A DNA stretch of 64,000 bases from Kuschelorhynchus macadamiae (Eukaryota; Arthropoda; Insecta; Coleoptera; Curculionidae). The stretch covers positions 682,001 to 746,000 of the forward strand of contig JAUTXW010000204.1 in assembly GCA_030620095.1 (NCBI GenBank), written 5' to 3'. Every line of letters starts with the position of its first letter. The first letter of the stretch is position 1. The position numbers and the translations under genes were made by a program. Shown here in pieces: positions 54,948-64,000 of the stretch. Below the pieces are notes generated by a model, which worked only from the letters and a program-made list of their open reading frames with translations, did not search any database and had not been told where the DNA came from.

Positions 54948-56679
54948 TACATTCGTAGAATAGCAAACAAAATAAGTAATAATTTTCCAAATATTGAAAG
55001 TTTTGCTCCACGAATTTCGGCGTTGGTAAACAGGTATTTTTGCAAAAAAGAATCCATAATCATTTCCATATACACCCTGGGAGGTTTCTTGATTTTCCAC
55101 GACTAAATCCTTTATCGATAATATTCGTCACAAACAATAGCAGTATTATTAAACTCTTACTGTACGCGAAAACCCGATTAATCAGGAATTAATAAGCATC
55201 GAACACGGAATACCGCGTTGCCGCCAGACAGTCCCAGTACTGAATAGTGACGCCACGACGTGAATTGGACGGAACGCGAAATAATACAAAATTTCTTAAT
55301 TTGTTATTTGAATAAATCCGTTATTTTATACGATATTGGAGTATTTTTTTGCAATCGGTTACTTAAAATATGCATGGGTGTTTAAAAACCAATTTTAGCT
55401 ACTACGATCAATGTGTGAAATATTACTTTAGGTACGGTCGTAGAAAAAAACTTATGGAAATGATGTCCTGTATTTACAAGAAAGATTGTAATAAAAGACT
55501 GTGCTTGTAAAAAAACACGATCAGTTTTCTCCCCTGTTTGTAGGTCTCGTTCAGACATTAGCGGTACAAATTCATCCAAGGTGACAATGACAGAAGAGGA
55601 TGAACTCGGAGAAGAAATAAAAAGCGTTAAGATAAATTATGAACTTGATTATCAGGAAATAGAAAATTAGTGTGAAAAGGAGATTGAATTTTCTGATTGG
55701 GTTTTAATCACTTTGACATTATAATAAAAAACTAATCTGTATTAACAGAACGGTTATCGTTTTTTTATCAGTTATCCCTCAGAATCATTAATCCAAGCCC
55801 GAATTCTGAACTTCCTTATTATTTCCAAAATCTCATTCGTTCCCTCCTCTGCCCCTCCCCCTCTATTTGTTGACGTTTCAGGTAATTTTCATAATTACCA
55901 TTTTGCGTTTTTTACTTACAGCTGACCTCCCAGCCGTATGATTTTACATAAATTATATTGCATAAAAATAAACACTTATAAAATGTATAACTTTTGAATC
56001 AAAAAGAAATTTGAAAAATGAAATAAGTAATTGTTATTTTTAGTAAAAACTTTTAACTTCCAACTAGTTATACCCTAAAAATAGTAAAAATTGCGAAAAA
56101 CTGACTTTCAAATGATATTCCCATTTCACCCCACCTTAGGGCAATTTTTTTGTCTAGTATTCTAGCGGCAAAAAAGGTCCCCCTGCAAAAAAATCAGCCT
56201 CCGTGTCACTTTTTCTATTTTTGGTGCACACTCTGCCCAGCTCACTGCACTATTTTGGAATCTGGCAAACTTCAAATTTATTTATGTTGTCAGGAGTTTA
56301 AGGATATTGAAAGCTCTTTAAATAAACTCTTTCTGATTTGATTTTAAGTGTCCATGAAAAAATATGCTACTACGAGAAACTAAACAAAGAACTCTTTAAA
56401 ATACATTTATTTAGCGCTAAATCTTTTAAACCCGTATTCAGAGGGACACAATTTAAAACCACAGGAGGATAAGATCACTTTAAAATAGGTTAAAAATCTT
56501 GTAATCTTCCTTGGATATGATATAGATTATTTAAGTTAGACATGTTTTAAATATAAATCGCATGAAAGTATTTTTGGTAATAAATACCATTGGCAGAGTA
56601 AAACTAGGCTGGAGCCGATCATAAAATCATGATTTGTCAAAAGGTAGCTTTTCTAATGCGGAACTTCCATAGCTATAGT
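54948..56679. other. Spacer, nothing recognised
   Basis: About 1.7 kb with no supported gene. There is a GC-richer patch near 55190-55270. Short frames here do not resemble known families. Confidence 0.35.
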
Positions 56680-57105
56680 TTTTTTTTTATTAGGAATAGT
56701 AAAGTGTGACCCAACTTAGTTCCGCACATAGTCATTTAGGAAAAAAAAATAGTGGGAGCCATTTTGTTATACTAAATTGGATTCGGACCAATATATTAAT
56801 AATTTCTAACTATGCGCCACACTTGACTTGAGCATACTTTAAAATAAACCGATCGATTTTGACGCTAATTTTTTAAAATTTCGTTAGATCACCATTTTGT
56901 TCCGCCATGTTGAATTTGTACTAAAATTTTACCAGTTTATCCCTATATCACACCTAATTCTTGAAAGTTAAAATCAGTCTAATAAATAATTTTTGTGCTG
57001 ACTTTTCAAATATTATAATTTATTAGGTGTCCATTTTGTTTTGTCATTTTGGATTTGTACCAAGATAATAGCAGTTCATTCTTAGGCAACACTTTTTTAT
57101 TATTA
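56680..57105 (-). repeat. CAAAATGGCGG repeat, copy 4 (partial)
   Basis: Inverted: TAGGAATAGTAAAGTGTGAC, GGGAGCCATTTTGTTATAC, CACCATTTTGTTCCGCCATG. Only the distal 400 bp are present; it breaks off near AACACTTTTTTATTATTA. Confidence 0.65.
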
Positions 57106-57876
57106 TTACTATATTTTATCATAAGGCTTTGGTTAAAACTCGGTCCCGCCCAGTTAAAAATATCAAACAGGAAAGAGGTTCAGGTGGTACCTGGTTTGAT
57201 AGGTTTTCAATATCATCAAAGTATAAAAAAACTAAAAGTTTTTAAATGAGGTATAACTTTACCCGCATTTCCGTTCGTTTGATATTTTAAGAGGTGTAAA
57301 CGAGGATACCTAAAACGTTTTGTAAAATGTGCGGAATGTGTCCCTGTTTCCCCCCTACAATGATGATTTTGGCGATTTTTTGTCCTTGCATTTCGATAAA
57401 ATGAAGTATTCAATGAACACTTGGTAGATTTAACTGTTATAATTGTACTATTTATTTAATATTATATCGAAAAATATAAAGGAAATTGTACTAATTATCT
57501 AATATTATACCGAGAGATAGAAAATAATCTAAATCTGGAATTATGAATAATAAGTACAATTTTTATCCGTTCAGAGTATTTAAATTTTACGCCGCTTATA
57601 CTTCATAATTTGCAAATAGCATTATATAAACAACTCCGCTGAGATTATCTTTGAGTCACAACACTTAATACATTTGCTATAAGCGTTATGTATCTTCCGG
57701 TGTGCTTAATCTATGGGTAGGACAGATATTTATTTCATAACTATTGAGGAACCCCTTTTTAAAATTTTTTAGATTACCTGTATGTACTATTTAGTATCCT
57801 CCGTATACTAACTGAGATCTATGATAATTTTAGGTTATGGTAATAATGAAAATTGATAATAATAAAATGTACGTAC
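57106..57876. other. Intron sequence next to the Ig-like exon
   Basis: AT-rich with no gene recognised. At 57876-57871 on the minus strand lies the splice donor GTACGT. Confidence 0.4.
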
Positions 57877-58093
57877 TGTCAACTGTCGAATTTCTAATAT
57901 CAGCATAGTCACTATCATTGTTGACGTATCCGGGAATTGTTGCCATGCAAGTCAATCTTAGCTTACCGTCTACTCCAGCATGGAGTTGGGAGACTTCGAT
58001 GGATAGTTGTTTAATTGTAGAAGCTTTGGTCTCAAAATATCCGTGTCCGTGAATCAGACCATTAGAGAAAGATTTGGTAAGGGATTCGCGTAC
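57877..58093 (-). CDS. Ig-like domain exon of Beat-like cell-surface gene
   Basis: A 217-bp minus-strand exon between a TTTTTTTTAG acceptor (AG at 58095-58094) and a GTACGT donor (57876-57871). It is open throughout in one phase: VRESLTKSFSNGLIHGHGYF, ETKASTIKQLSIEVSQLHAG, VDGKLRLTCMATIPGYVN, NDSDYADIRNSTVD, with one base left over. The S-x-E-V...H...DGKLRLTCxATIPGY pattern is the last strands of an Ig-like domain; the Cys would form the domain disulphide. The arrangement resembles the end of the second Ig domain in insect Beaten-path proteins, which act in axon guidance at the cell surface. It has clear codon quality and no lesions, unlike its neighbours. Gene identity within the Beat family is not determinable from one exon. 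Confidence 0.75.
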
Positions 58094-58149
58094 CTAAAAA
58101 AAATATACTTAGCTTAGTAATTAAATCAAAAATAAATAGCTAGATCGTT

Positions 58150-59145
58150 TAAGACATCATGGTTCTTGGGATTAGACCGTGTTAAAAATAGAATCACTTT
58201 CCGACGTTTCGCCTTCGATTGCACGACACATCTTCAGGGATCTTTATTTCATGAGATTGGAACACTGAATGAGCTCGGAGAGACCTAGGCAGACTATTCA
58301 TAGTGAACTTGTATTAACCGAACCTTGATCCGGTATAACCATCGGTTTCAACGTGTAATGTAGATGAAGCCCGTATCTCTATTAAAATTGTTAGGATTCT
58401 CATAAATTTCAATAGATTCCTTAATTTTCCGTTTATAGAATCACGAAACCGATGCAAATACTTTGGTTTTTTTTTTACATTTAAGACATGTCCAGTGGAA
58501 TGTTGGTGTTCAGATCCAGCAGATTGTACATAGCTACAGGAATAAGGAATTGTTTATACTCCTTCCTTATGGAAAGGAATAATATCCTTTCGCGATCGCA
58601 AACATTGTCCAATTTGTTTGTGTTAAAGATTATATGTATGTTGGACCGGCGAAGTAACCTTGCAATCTTGTCTGTGGTTACGCGTATAAATAGAAGAACT
58701 GCACTTCCTATAGTAATTCCTTATTAGTATCATTTCGTAAAGTAGGATTATTATTCTAATTGACCATCTAATATTCTCAGTGCAATATCCATTCCCTTTT
58801 AAAGCGTGAGTCAGTTTCTCTGTTTCCGATTGTAAAGAATTTTGGTTCCAAATCGTGAGGGCTCTGTAAACCAAAGAATTAATAACTGATTGCTTTTGTG
58901 CCGGATGATGATGGTATTTTGCATTTAGGTATCTATTCGTATGCGTTAGTTTTCTACATAAAGGGTATCCTAGGGAACCATCCTCTTTCCTTTGTACAAG
59001 AACATCTAGAAAGGGAGTCGTACCTTCTGATTCAATTTACGTTGTAAATTTAATATTAGCATGTTATTAATTTAGATGACCAAGAAACACGGGGAGATTT
59101 TCTGGACCATGCGGACATATTACAAAAGTGTAGTCTACATATCTG
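58150..59145 (-). mobile_element. Penelope-like element copy A (family 1), 3' half
   Basis: On the minus strand: RT motif YVDYTFVICPHGPENL (the catalytic YVDD is YVDY), FLGHLN, then IESEGTTPFLDVLVQRKEDG, NRYLNAKYHHHPAQKQ and VINSLVYRALTIWNQNSLQ. The GIY-YIG region follows in damaged form, then a 3' end with GGTTTCAACG... words, a hammerhead-like motif and CCCAAGAACCATGATG. Penelope-like elements join a telomerase-like RT to a GIY-YIG endonuclease. This copy is 5' truncated inside the RT and has several stops. It is arranged head to head with copy B. Confidence 0.78.
58203..58237 (-). ncRNA. Hammerhead-like motif, Penelope copy A
   Basis: CUGAAGA, UGUGUCGUGCAAUCGAAGGC, GAAAC, GUC on the minus strand. 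The core is kept and stem II is weakened by substitutions. Confidence 0.5.
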
Positions 59146-59659
59146 AACTAATGCTAATATAAAATTTTCAATGGAAATTGAATCAGAAGACACGATTCCC
59201 TTTTTAGATGTTCTCTTACAAAGGAAATAGAACGGTTCCTTAGGACACTCTGTATATAGAAAATCAACGCATACAAACTGATAGTTAAATGCAAATCCAC
59301 ATCATTATCGGGCACAAAAGCAATCAGTTATTACTTCTTTTGTTTACAGAGCTCTGGCGATTTGTGACCAAAATTCTTTACAATCGGAAATAGAGAAACT
59401 GACTCAAGATTTAAGAGTAAATGGATATTGCACTGATCATATTATACGGTCAGTTAGAAAATATAATAATTCTACTCCACGAAATGATACTAATAAGGCA
59501 TTACCGATATGAAGTGTAGTTCTTCCTTTTATACACGGAACCACAGACAAGATTGCAAGGTTGCTTCGCTGGTCCAACATATGTACAATCTTCAACACAT
59601 ACAAGAAAATTGGACAATGTATGCCATCGCCAAAGGACATTGTTCCTTTCCAAACGGAA

Positions 59660-59776
59660 GGAGTATATGTAATTCTTTGTTCCTGTGGTGATGACTATAT
59701 TGTAGAAACTGGACGATCCATATCGACTAGGCTTAAGGAACATGAACGATGTATTAGAAACAAACAAATTGTATAA
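59660..59776 (+). pseudogene. GIY-YIG endonuclease domain of Penelope copy B
   Basis: GVYVILCSCGDDYIVETGRS, then ISTRLKEHERC: the first motif and the conserved Arg and Glu-His region are in place. The usual G in the second motif (YIG) is V, which should weaken the fold. The frame stops at 59776, where functional elements continue. Confidence 0.75.
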
Positions 59777-59966
59777 TTGGATGACATAAATGTAAAAAAA
59801 ATCAAAGTTCTTGCATCAGTTTCGGGATTCTATAAATGTAAAATTAGGAAATCTATTGAAATTCATAAGCATCCTAAGAATTTTAATAGAGAAACGGGCT
59901 TCAGTCTGCATCAAACGGGGAAGCAGATCGTCACACCGGGTCACGGTTCGGTTATCAAATGTCGAC

Positions 59967-60006
59967 TATAAATAGCCGGCCTAGGTTTCTCTGAGCTCAT
60001 TCAGTG
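59967..60006 (+). promoter_or_regulatory. Candidate TATA box and initiator in the Penelope end
   Basis: TATAAATA at 59967 and TCAGT at 60001 in copy B; the same pair is seen on the minus strand at 49330-49390, and a mutated form in copy A. The spacing of about 36 bp is slightly longer than the usual arthropod TATA-Inr distance. Penelope terminal repeats are known to hold promoters, but this assignment is tentative. Confidence 0.35.
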
Positions 60007-60031
60007 TTCCGAACTGGTCAACTAAAGATCC

Positions 60032-60066
60032 CTGAAGATGCCTCGAGCAATTGAAGGCGAAACGTC
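60032..60066 (+). ncRNA. Hammerhead-ribozyme-like motif, Penelope copy B
   Basis: CUGAAGA at 60032-60038, a GCC...GGC stem II enclosing UCGAGCAAUUGAA, GAAA at 60059, and the cleavage triplet GUC at 60064-60066. Stem III is the minimal self-complementary ACGU. Stem I is poor in this copy. The order and spacing equal those at 58203, 49287 and, in a second family, 39261. Confidence 0.6.
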
Positions 60067-60110
60067 TGGTATTGATTCCATTTTGACACCGTTTAATCCC
60101 AAGAATCATC

Positions 60111-62144
60111 ATTTTTTGATTGACCACAGCCGTTATTAAATCAATAAAAAGAAATGCTGCAATGCATATTTAAGAAGAAATGCGATATTTTTTTCTTGGT
60201 AAAATCGCATTGTTGAACTTACAAAATTATTCTCCCTCCAACTTTAACCTCGTACTACAAAAACAAAAATTACGTACAATCTTACTGTCAAAGGAAGCGA
60301 TTTATCAGGTTTTAAACAGAATATCAGTTCATATTGGAAATGTAATAAACTCATTTATCTTTTTAATGTTTTAGTGTGAATAAAAGTCAAATTAATCATT
60401 TATTTCTACATAAATTGTAAGTTAGTGTGCTTAGGATTAATCTACAATACATTTTTCACGATATGATTACAAATAAATTTATCAATGCTAATATGATACA
60501 ATGACGGAAAAAATATCCACCATGGGTATTTCCATCATAAATCTGACATTTATAGAATGCTCGATATTAATTAATCATCCCAAGCGACCCGTCGAATTGT
60601 CGGTAGGCAAATAAAGAAAAGTACAGTGGAATATTAGGCAAATTTGGATACCACGGATTGAATTTAATTAAAAAAATGACGTATTAAGTGCTTAAATTTT
60701 GAACGGACGCCGCATAAGAATAACATAATATTATATAGTATTGAAGTCCCCTCTGACACCTAATTTATCAGTCATATGATTCCGACTTTAAATAATCTTC
60801 TTAGCCTTGACCTAGGAGAATCAGCCTTAAACCGCACCTTTAAATTATGAAATTCCAGAAATAAACAAAACATTCTAATACTAGCAAAATCCTTCACGTA
60901 TTTAAAAAAGCAATAATTTTTCAGAAATATATCTTAACAAAAAGGAACCCGCTTTCTTCTTTTATACCATTTGTGCGCGGAATATAAAATTGCAAACTTG
61001 TACGTTACAAAAATCTGTCGGCTTAAATTAAATGCGACCTAGTGGGATGAAACCGGAAAATTTCGTGAAAACTTCCCTTCGAGTTCCTTTTTGTATAAAT
61101 ATATTCGTGTCATCACAGGGGAAGGGAATCCTGAGTGCAAGGCATGCGGGCGATACTCTTAAGTGGCACCAAACCGGCTCGAAGCTGCGCTGAGAAAAAA
61201 TAAAAAGAACATTTACTTTTATACAACTCTTAGAAAATAAGAGCTATTTGATTAAGATTTGGAACAAATTCATGAGTATCTAAGGGCTATATTTTTAAAG
61301 TATTCAGCAGTTTTTACTGTATCCACGGATAACCATGCTTGACTTTCTAAAAAAAGATGGTAAGTCAATTATTTTTTAAAAAACTGCTGGCTTTATCGTA
61401 TAGGGCAAGTAAAAATACACAAAAAAATGTCTCTTAATATTTTGTGATCGATAAGTCGTTTACGAAAAAAAAAAAACAAATTTTGTTTTGATCCGTGCAT
61501 CTGGTATCTCTGTTTCAGTTTTAGTTCAGAACTACTAAAAAGTTTTATTAAATAGATGTTCGCAAATGCACTATTTTTGAGATATAGGATGCGGTATGGT
61601 TTTGAAACATTCTGTATATGATATACATATTTTTAACCTTTAAAAAAAATAAAGCGAACATTTAAATTTCCACCCTTGCGAGGGCCCTGCCTGTGTTTTT
61701 GCATTGGACAATGACCGCAAGTCAAAAAAAATGCGTTTTTGGTAGCAAAGACAAATATAGCGGCTTCTGTCGGTCTGATCGGAACAAAAAAAAGGACAGT
61801 TTCTTCCTTTTCAAATTTCCGACAAAACCATAAAGACCACATGACAAATAATTTTCTTCATAATTTTACGCGTGTTTAATGAGATTTCATCAGAAACTGT
61901 GAAAATATACTTCTGTTCGTTAGTAAGCTTACTAAATTTTAAGTCCTTGAATCTAATAGATATAAAGACCTAATATTTGGTTCGGTTTTTAATGACCACG
62001 AGAAGTATATCTCAGGAACTCTTATTAAAATTCTTCTAACTCATGTAAAATTATGAGGAAAATTCGAAATTTCTTTATATCATTTGGTTTTTGATGTTTT
62101 GAAATTTATAGACGTCTAAAACCAGCGCAATTTAGTCGAAATAG
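60111..62144. other. Spacer, nothing recognised
   Basis: About 2 kb without a supported gene, containing a GC-richer block near 61080-61190. It could hold intron sequence or small upstream exons of the Beat-like gene; I found none with convincing splice sites. Confidence 0.35.
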
Positions 62145-63920
62145 TTTCCTCGTTATGATTTTTTTTTCATTTGTTAGGAATAGTGAAGTGTGACCCAATT
62201 TAGTTCAGTACATAATCACAGAATATATGTGTTACATACACTGTGTTTTCAAACATTTTTATTCGGAGCCATTTTGTTCCATAATATTAGATTCCTACCA
62301 ATATTTTACCAGTTTCGTTCTACCCATGCCACACTTGAATTTTGGTCAAAATTTAAAATAAATTCAATAAGTAGTTTTAACATTGACGCATACTGCCAAT
62401 TTGTTATGTCATGTTGAATTCGTACCAGTTTATTCCATTTTCGCATTTAATTTTTCTGCAAATCTATGTCATTTGAACAAGATTTTTTTAAGTTGTTTTC
62501 TCAAAAATTTCATATTCATATAAATTCGTACCACAACTTTATCAATTTATCTCTTTATCACACTTAATTCTTGCACAAAAATTGAAATTAATTTAATAAT
62601 TTGTATTATATATTTTTAGGTTGATTTTTTAAATATTTTATAAGGCCGCTATTTTGTTTTGCTTTCTTGGATATATATCAAAATGTTACCAGTTCATTCC
62701 TTGGATTTTGGCAATTGAATAATTAGTTTCTTTAGTAATAATTTTGATATTGAGTCGGCATACTTGATTTTTACCGAATTATTACCAGGTTATCCTCATA
62801 TGACCCGTAATTTTGATTAAAATTTGAAGTCAATCTGGTAAGTAGTTTTAAAGCTATGCTGCGAACTGATAGACAGCCAGACAGACCGACAGATGGACCG
62901 ACGGAATTGAGAAAACATATATCTAGGGACGCTAAAACGTCAAGATATTGGCTGCCATTTTGTTCCGCCATCTTGAATTAGTAAGACAGTTTTACTAGTT
63001 GATCTCTATACAACAATTAGTTACGGCACATACAATTTGAAATAAATTCATTAGGTAGTTTTTTCAGGCTGAATGTTTAAATATTTAATTGTGCTGCCAT
63101 TTTGTTCCACCATCTTGGATGCGTACTGAAATTTTTCCAGTTGATTCCACTATAATATGTTTGCTTAAAATTTGTGATATATTGAATAAGTTGTTTTTTA
63201 ATAATAATTTTTTTAACATTTTACTAGGCCGTTATTTCGCCATATTGGATGTTTGCCAAAATATTTCCAGATCATCTTTATAGAATCCTTAATTTTTATC
63301 AAAATTTGAAGTCAATCGGGTAAATAATTTTTAAGCTATGCCGCGAACATGACAGACGGATTGACGAAATTGATAAAAGATATTTTTTTGGTCTCTATAG
63401 ATATGTAACCTGAGAGGGTGATTTTTTTCACGATAACAAACACTTTATTTGGCCGCTATTCGGCCATCTTGAATTAGTACAACAATTTTACTAGTTGACC
63501 TCTATACTAATTAGTTATGAAACAGATTTTGAAATCAATTAGTTGAGTTGTTTTTCCAGGCTGAATTTTTAAATATTTTATCAAGCCACCATTTTGTTCC
63601 ACCATCTCAGATTCGTTCCAAAATTTTACTAGTTGATACTTTGATGTCAATGCAAAATTTAATATAAATTGGACAAGCAGTTTTTTGATAATATTTTTTT
63701 TAATATTTCACTAGGCCGTCATTTTTTTTTGCTATATTGGATTTTTACCTAAATGTTACCAGGTCATCCCCATATAACCCTTAATTTTTGACCAAAATTT
63801 GAAGTCTATCGGGTAAATAGTTTTTTAGCTTTGCTGTGAACAGGCAGATAGACAGACCGATGGAATTGAGAAAATATATTTTTTGACGATTACAATACTT
63901 CCCTTTTAGGAGGGTAAAAA
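62145..63920 (-). repeat. CAAAATGGCGG repeat, copy 5 (near full length)
   Basis: Inverted copy starting TTTCCTCGTTATGA, then TAGGAATAGTGAAGTGTGAC. Sub-repeats follow with CCATTTTGTTCCACCATCTT, then two GACAGAC stretches (62875 and 63350), ending in GATTACAATACTTCCCTTTT and AGGAGGGTAAAAA at about 63918. Same structure and length as copy 1. No protein encoded. Confidence 0.75.
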
Positions 63921-64000
63921 TAACGGGAAAAACGATGATATAATATTGAAAATAGTTGAATAAAGTCAAAAAAAAATTATCGAAGTGAAATTTGAAGTTT

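Larger units (their letters stand above)
59150..60110 (+). mobile_element. Penelope-like element copy B (family 1), 3' half with GIY-YIG endonuclease
   Basis: Begins just after the RT catalytic motif with NANIKFSMEIESEDTIPFLD, then a stop, GSLGHSVYRKSTHTN, NPHHYRAQKQSVITSFVYRA and RVNGYCTDHI. The endonuclease follows: TEGVYVILCSCGDDYIVETG, then RSISTRLKEHERCIRN. The GIY-YIG signature is readable as GVY...YIV, with the second motif YIG changed to YIV. The C-terminal part continues in another frame (KSIEIHKHPKNFNRETGFSL). The 3' end carries TATAAATAGCC, CTCATTCAGTGTTCC, the hammerhead-like motif and CCCAAGAATCATCATT. Inactive. Confidence 0.82.

Noticed and set aside
54596..55106. Overlapping 142- and 159-codon frames on opposite strands
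   Set aside because: They read through a mariner TIR arm; the frames are by-products of the inverted repeat.
60960..61190. GC-richer block that might be an upstream exon of the Beat-like gene
   Set aside because: Minus-strand frames either stop quickly or give no Ig-like sequence, and no convincing splice pair was found.
61700..61835. Plus-strand peptide with KKCVFGSKDK and FFLFKFPTKP, suggestive of a THAP zinc finger
   Set aside because: The required Cys pairing and the Cys-x-x-His end are not visible and the stretch is too short.

Overview
The window looks like AT-rich, repeat-choked DNA of an insect with a large genome (possibly a beetle, but that is a guess). The evidence is the set of transposon families: DUF4817-type Tc1/mariner, PIF/Harbinger, pogo, hAT, CR1/Daphne-like non-LTR, Gypsy and Penelope-like elements. 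There is also a spliced host gene with an immunoglobulin-like exon of Beat type. No bacterial or organellar features were seen.

Host gene. Two minus-strand exons fit together. One is an internal exon at 57877-58093 that encodes the end of an Ig-like domain. The other is a terminal exon at 7187-7308 that encodes a short linker, a hydrophobic C-terminal tail and a stop. Splice sites and reading phase agree across the junction. If the pairing is right, 7309-57876 is one intron of about 50.6 kb and nearly everything else in the window lies inside it.

Layout. 0-7 kb: a MITE with TACAGTGAGGACA ends (1.55-2.35 kb), a decayed pogo-type transposase (3.15-4.0 kb), and inverted satellite arrays around a 348-bp tandem duplication (4.1-6.4 kb). 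8.1-9.5 kb: a Crypton-like tyrosine-recombinase element with palindromic GGATGTAAGT ends. 9.6-11.5 kb: the first of five copies of an unnamed non-coding repeat rich in CAAAATGGCGG. 12.1-20.4 kb: a three-level nest, with a PIF/Harbinger element inside a CR1/Daphne-like non-LTR element inside a long-TIR mariner. 20.7-22 kb: hAT remnant. 22-24 kb: second CAAAATGGCGG repeat. 24.1-26.2 kb: non-LTR and Gypsy fragments. 26.2-28.8 kb: nearly intact mariner with about 490-bp TIRs.

28.95-38.36 kb: third CAAAATGGCGG repeat, split by a complete Gypsy provirus-like element (29331-37462; LTRs, CTAG target duplication, tRNA-Arg-like primer site, pol, gag and an extra small membrane-protein ORF before gag). 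A 5'-truncated non-LTR element sits inside its gag. 39.1-40.5 kb: a Penelope-like element fragment with inverted terminal repeats, a hammerhead-ribozyme-like motif and flanking (TA)n. 40.6-43.3 kb: another long-TIR mariner. 43.3-44.8 kb: an IS630/Tc1-like DDE transposase pseudogene. 45.4-47.4 kb: a tandemly duplicated mariner 5' region with long (TA)n. 49.2 kb: Penelope 3' fragment. 52.3-54.9 kb: a further long-TIR mariner. 58.2-60.1 kb: two Penelope-like copies head to head, each ending in a hammerhead-like motif. 62.1-63.9 kb: fifth CAAAATGGCGG repeat.

No intact autonomous transposon was found. Almost every transposase carries frameshifts or deletions. Boundaries and motifs were read by eye, so coordinates marked approximate are good to roughly 10-50 bp.
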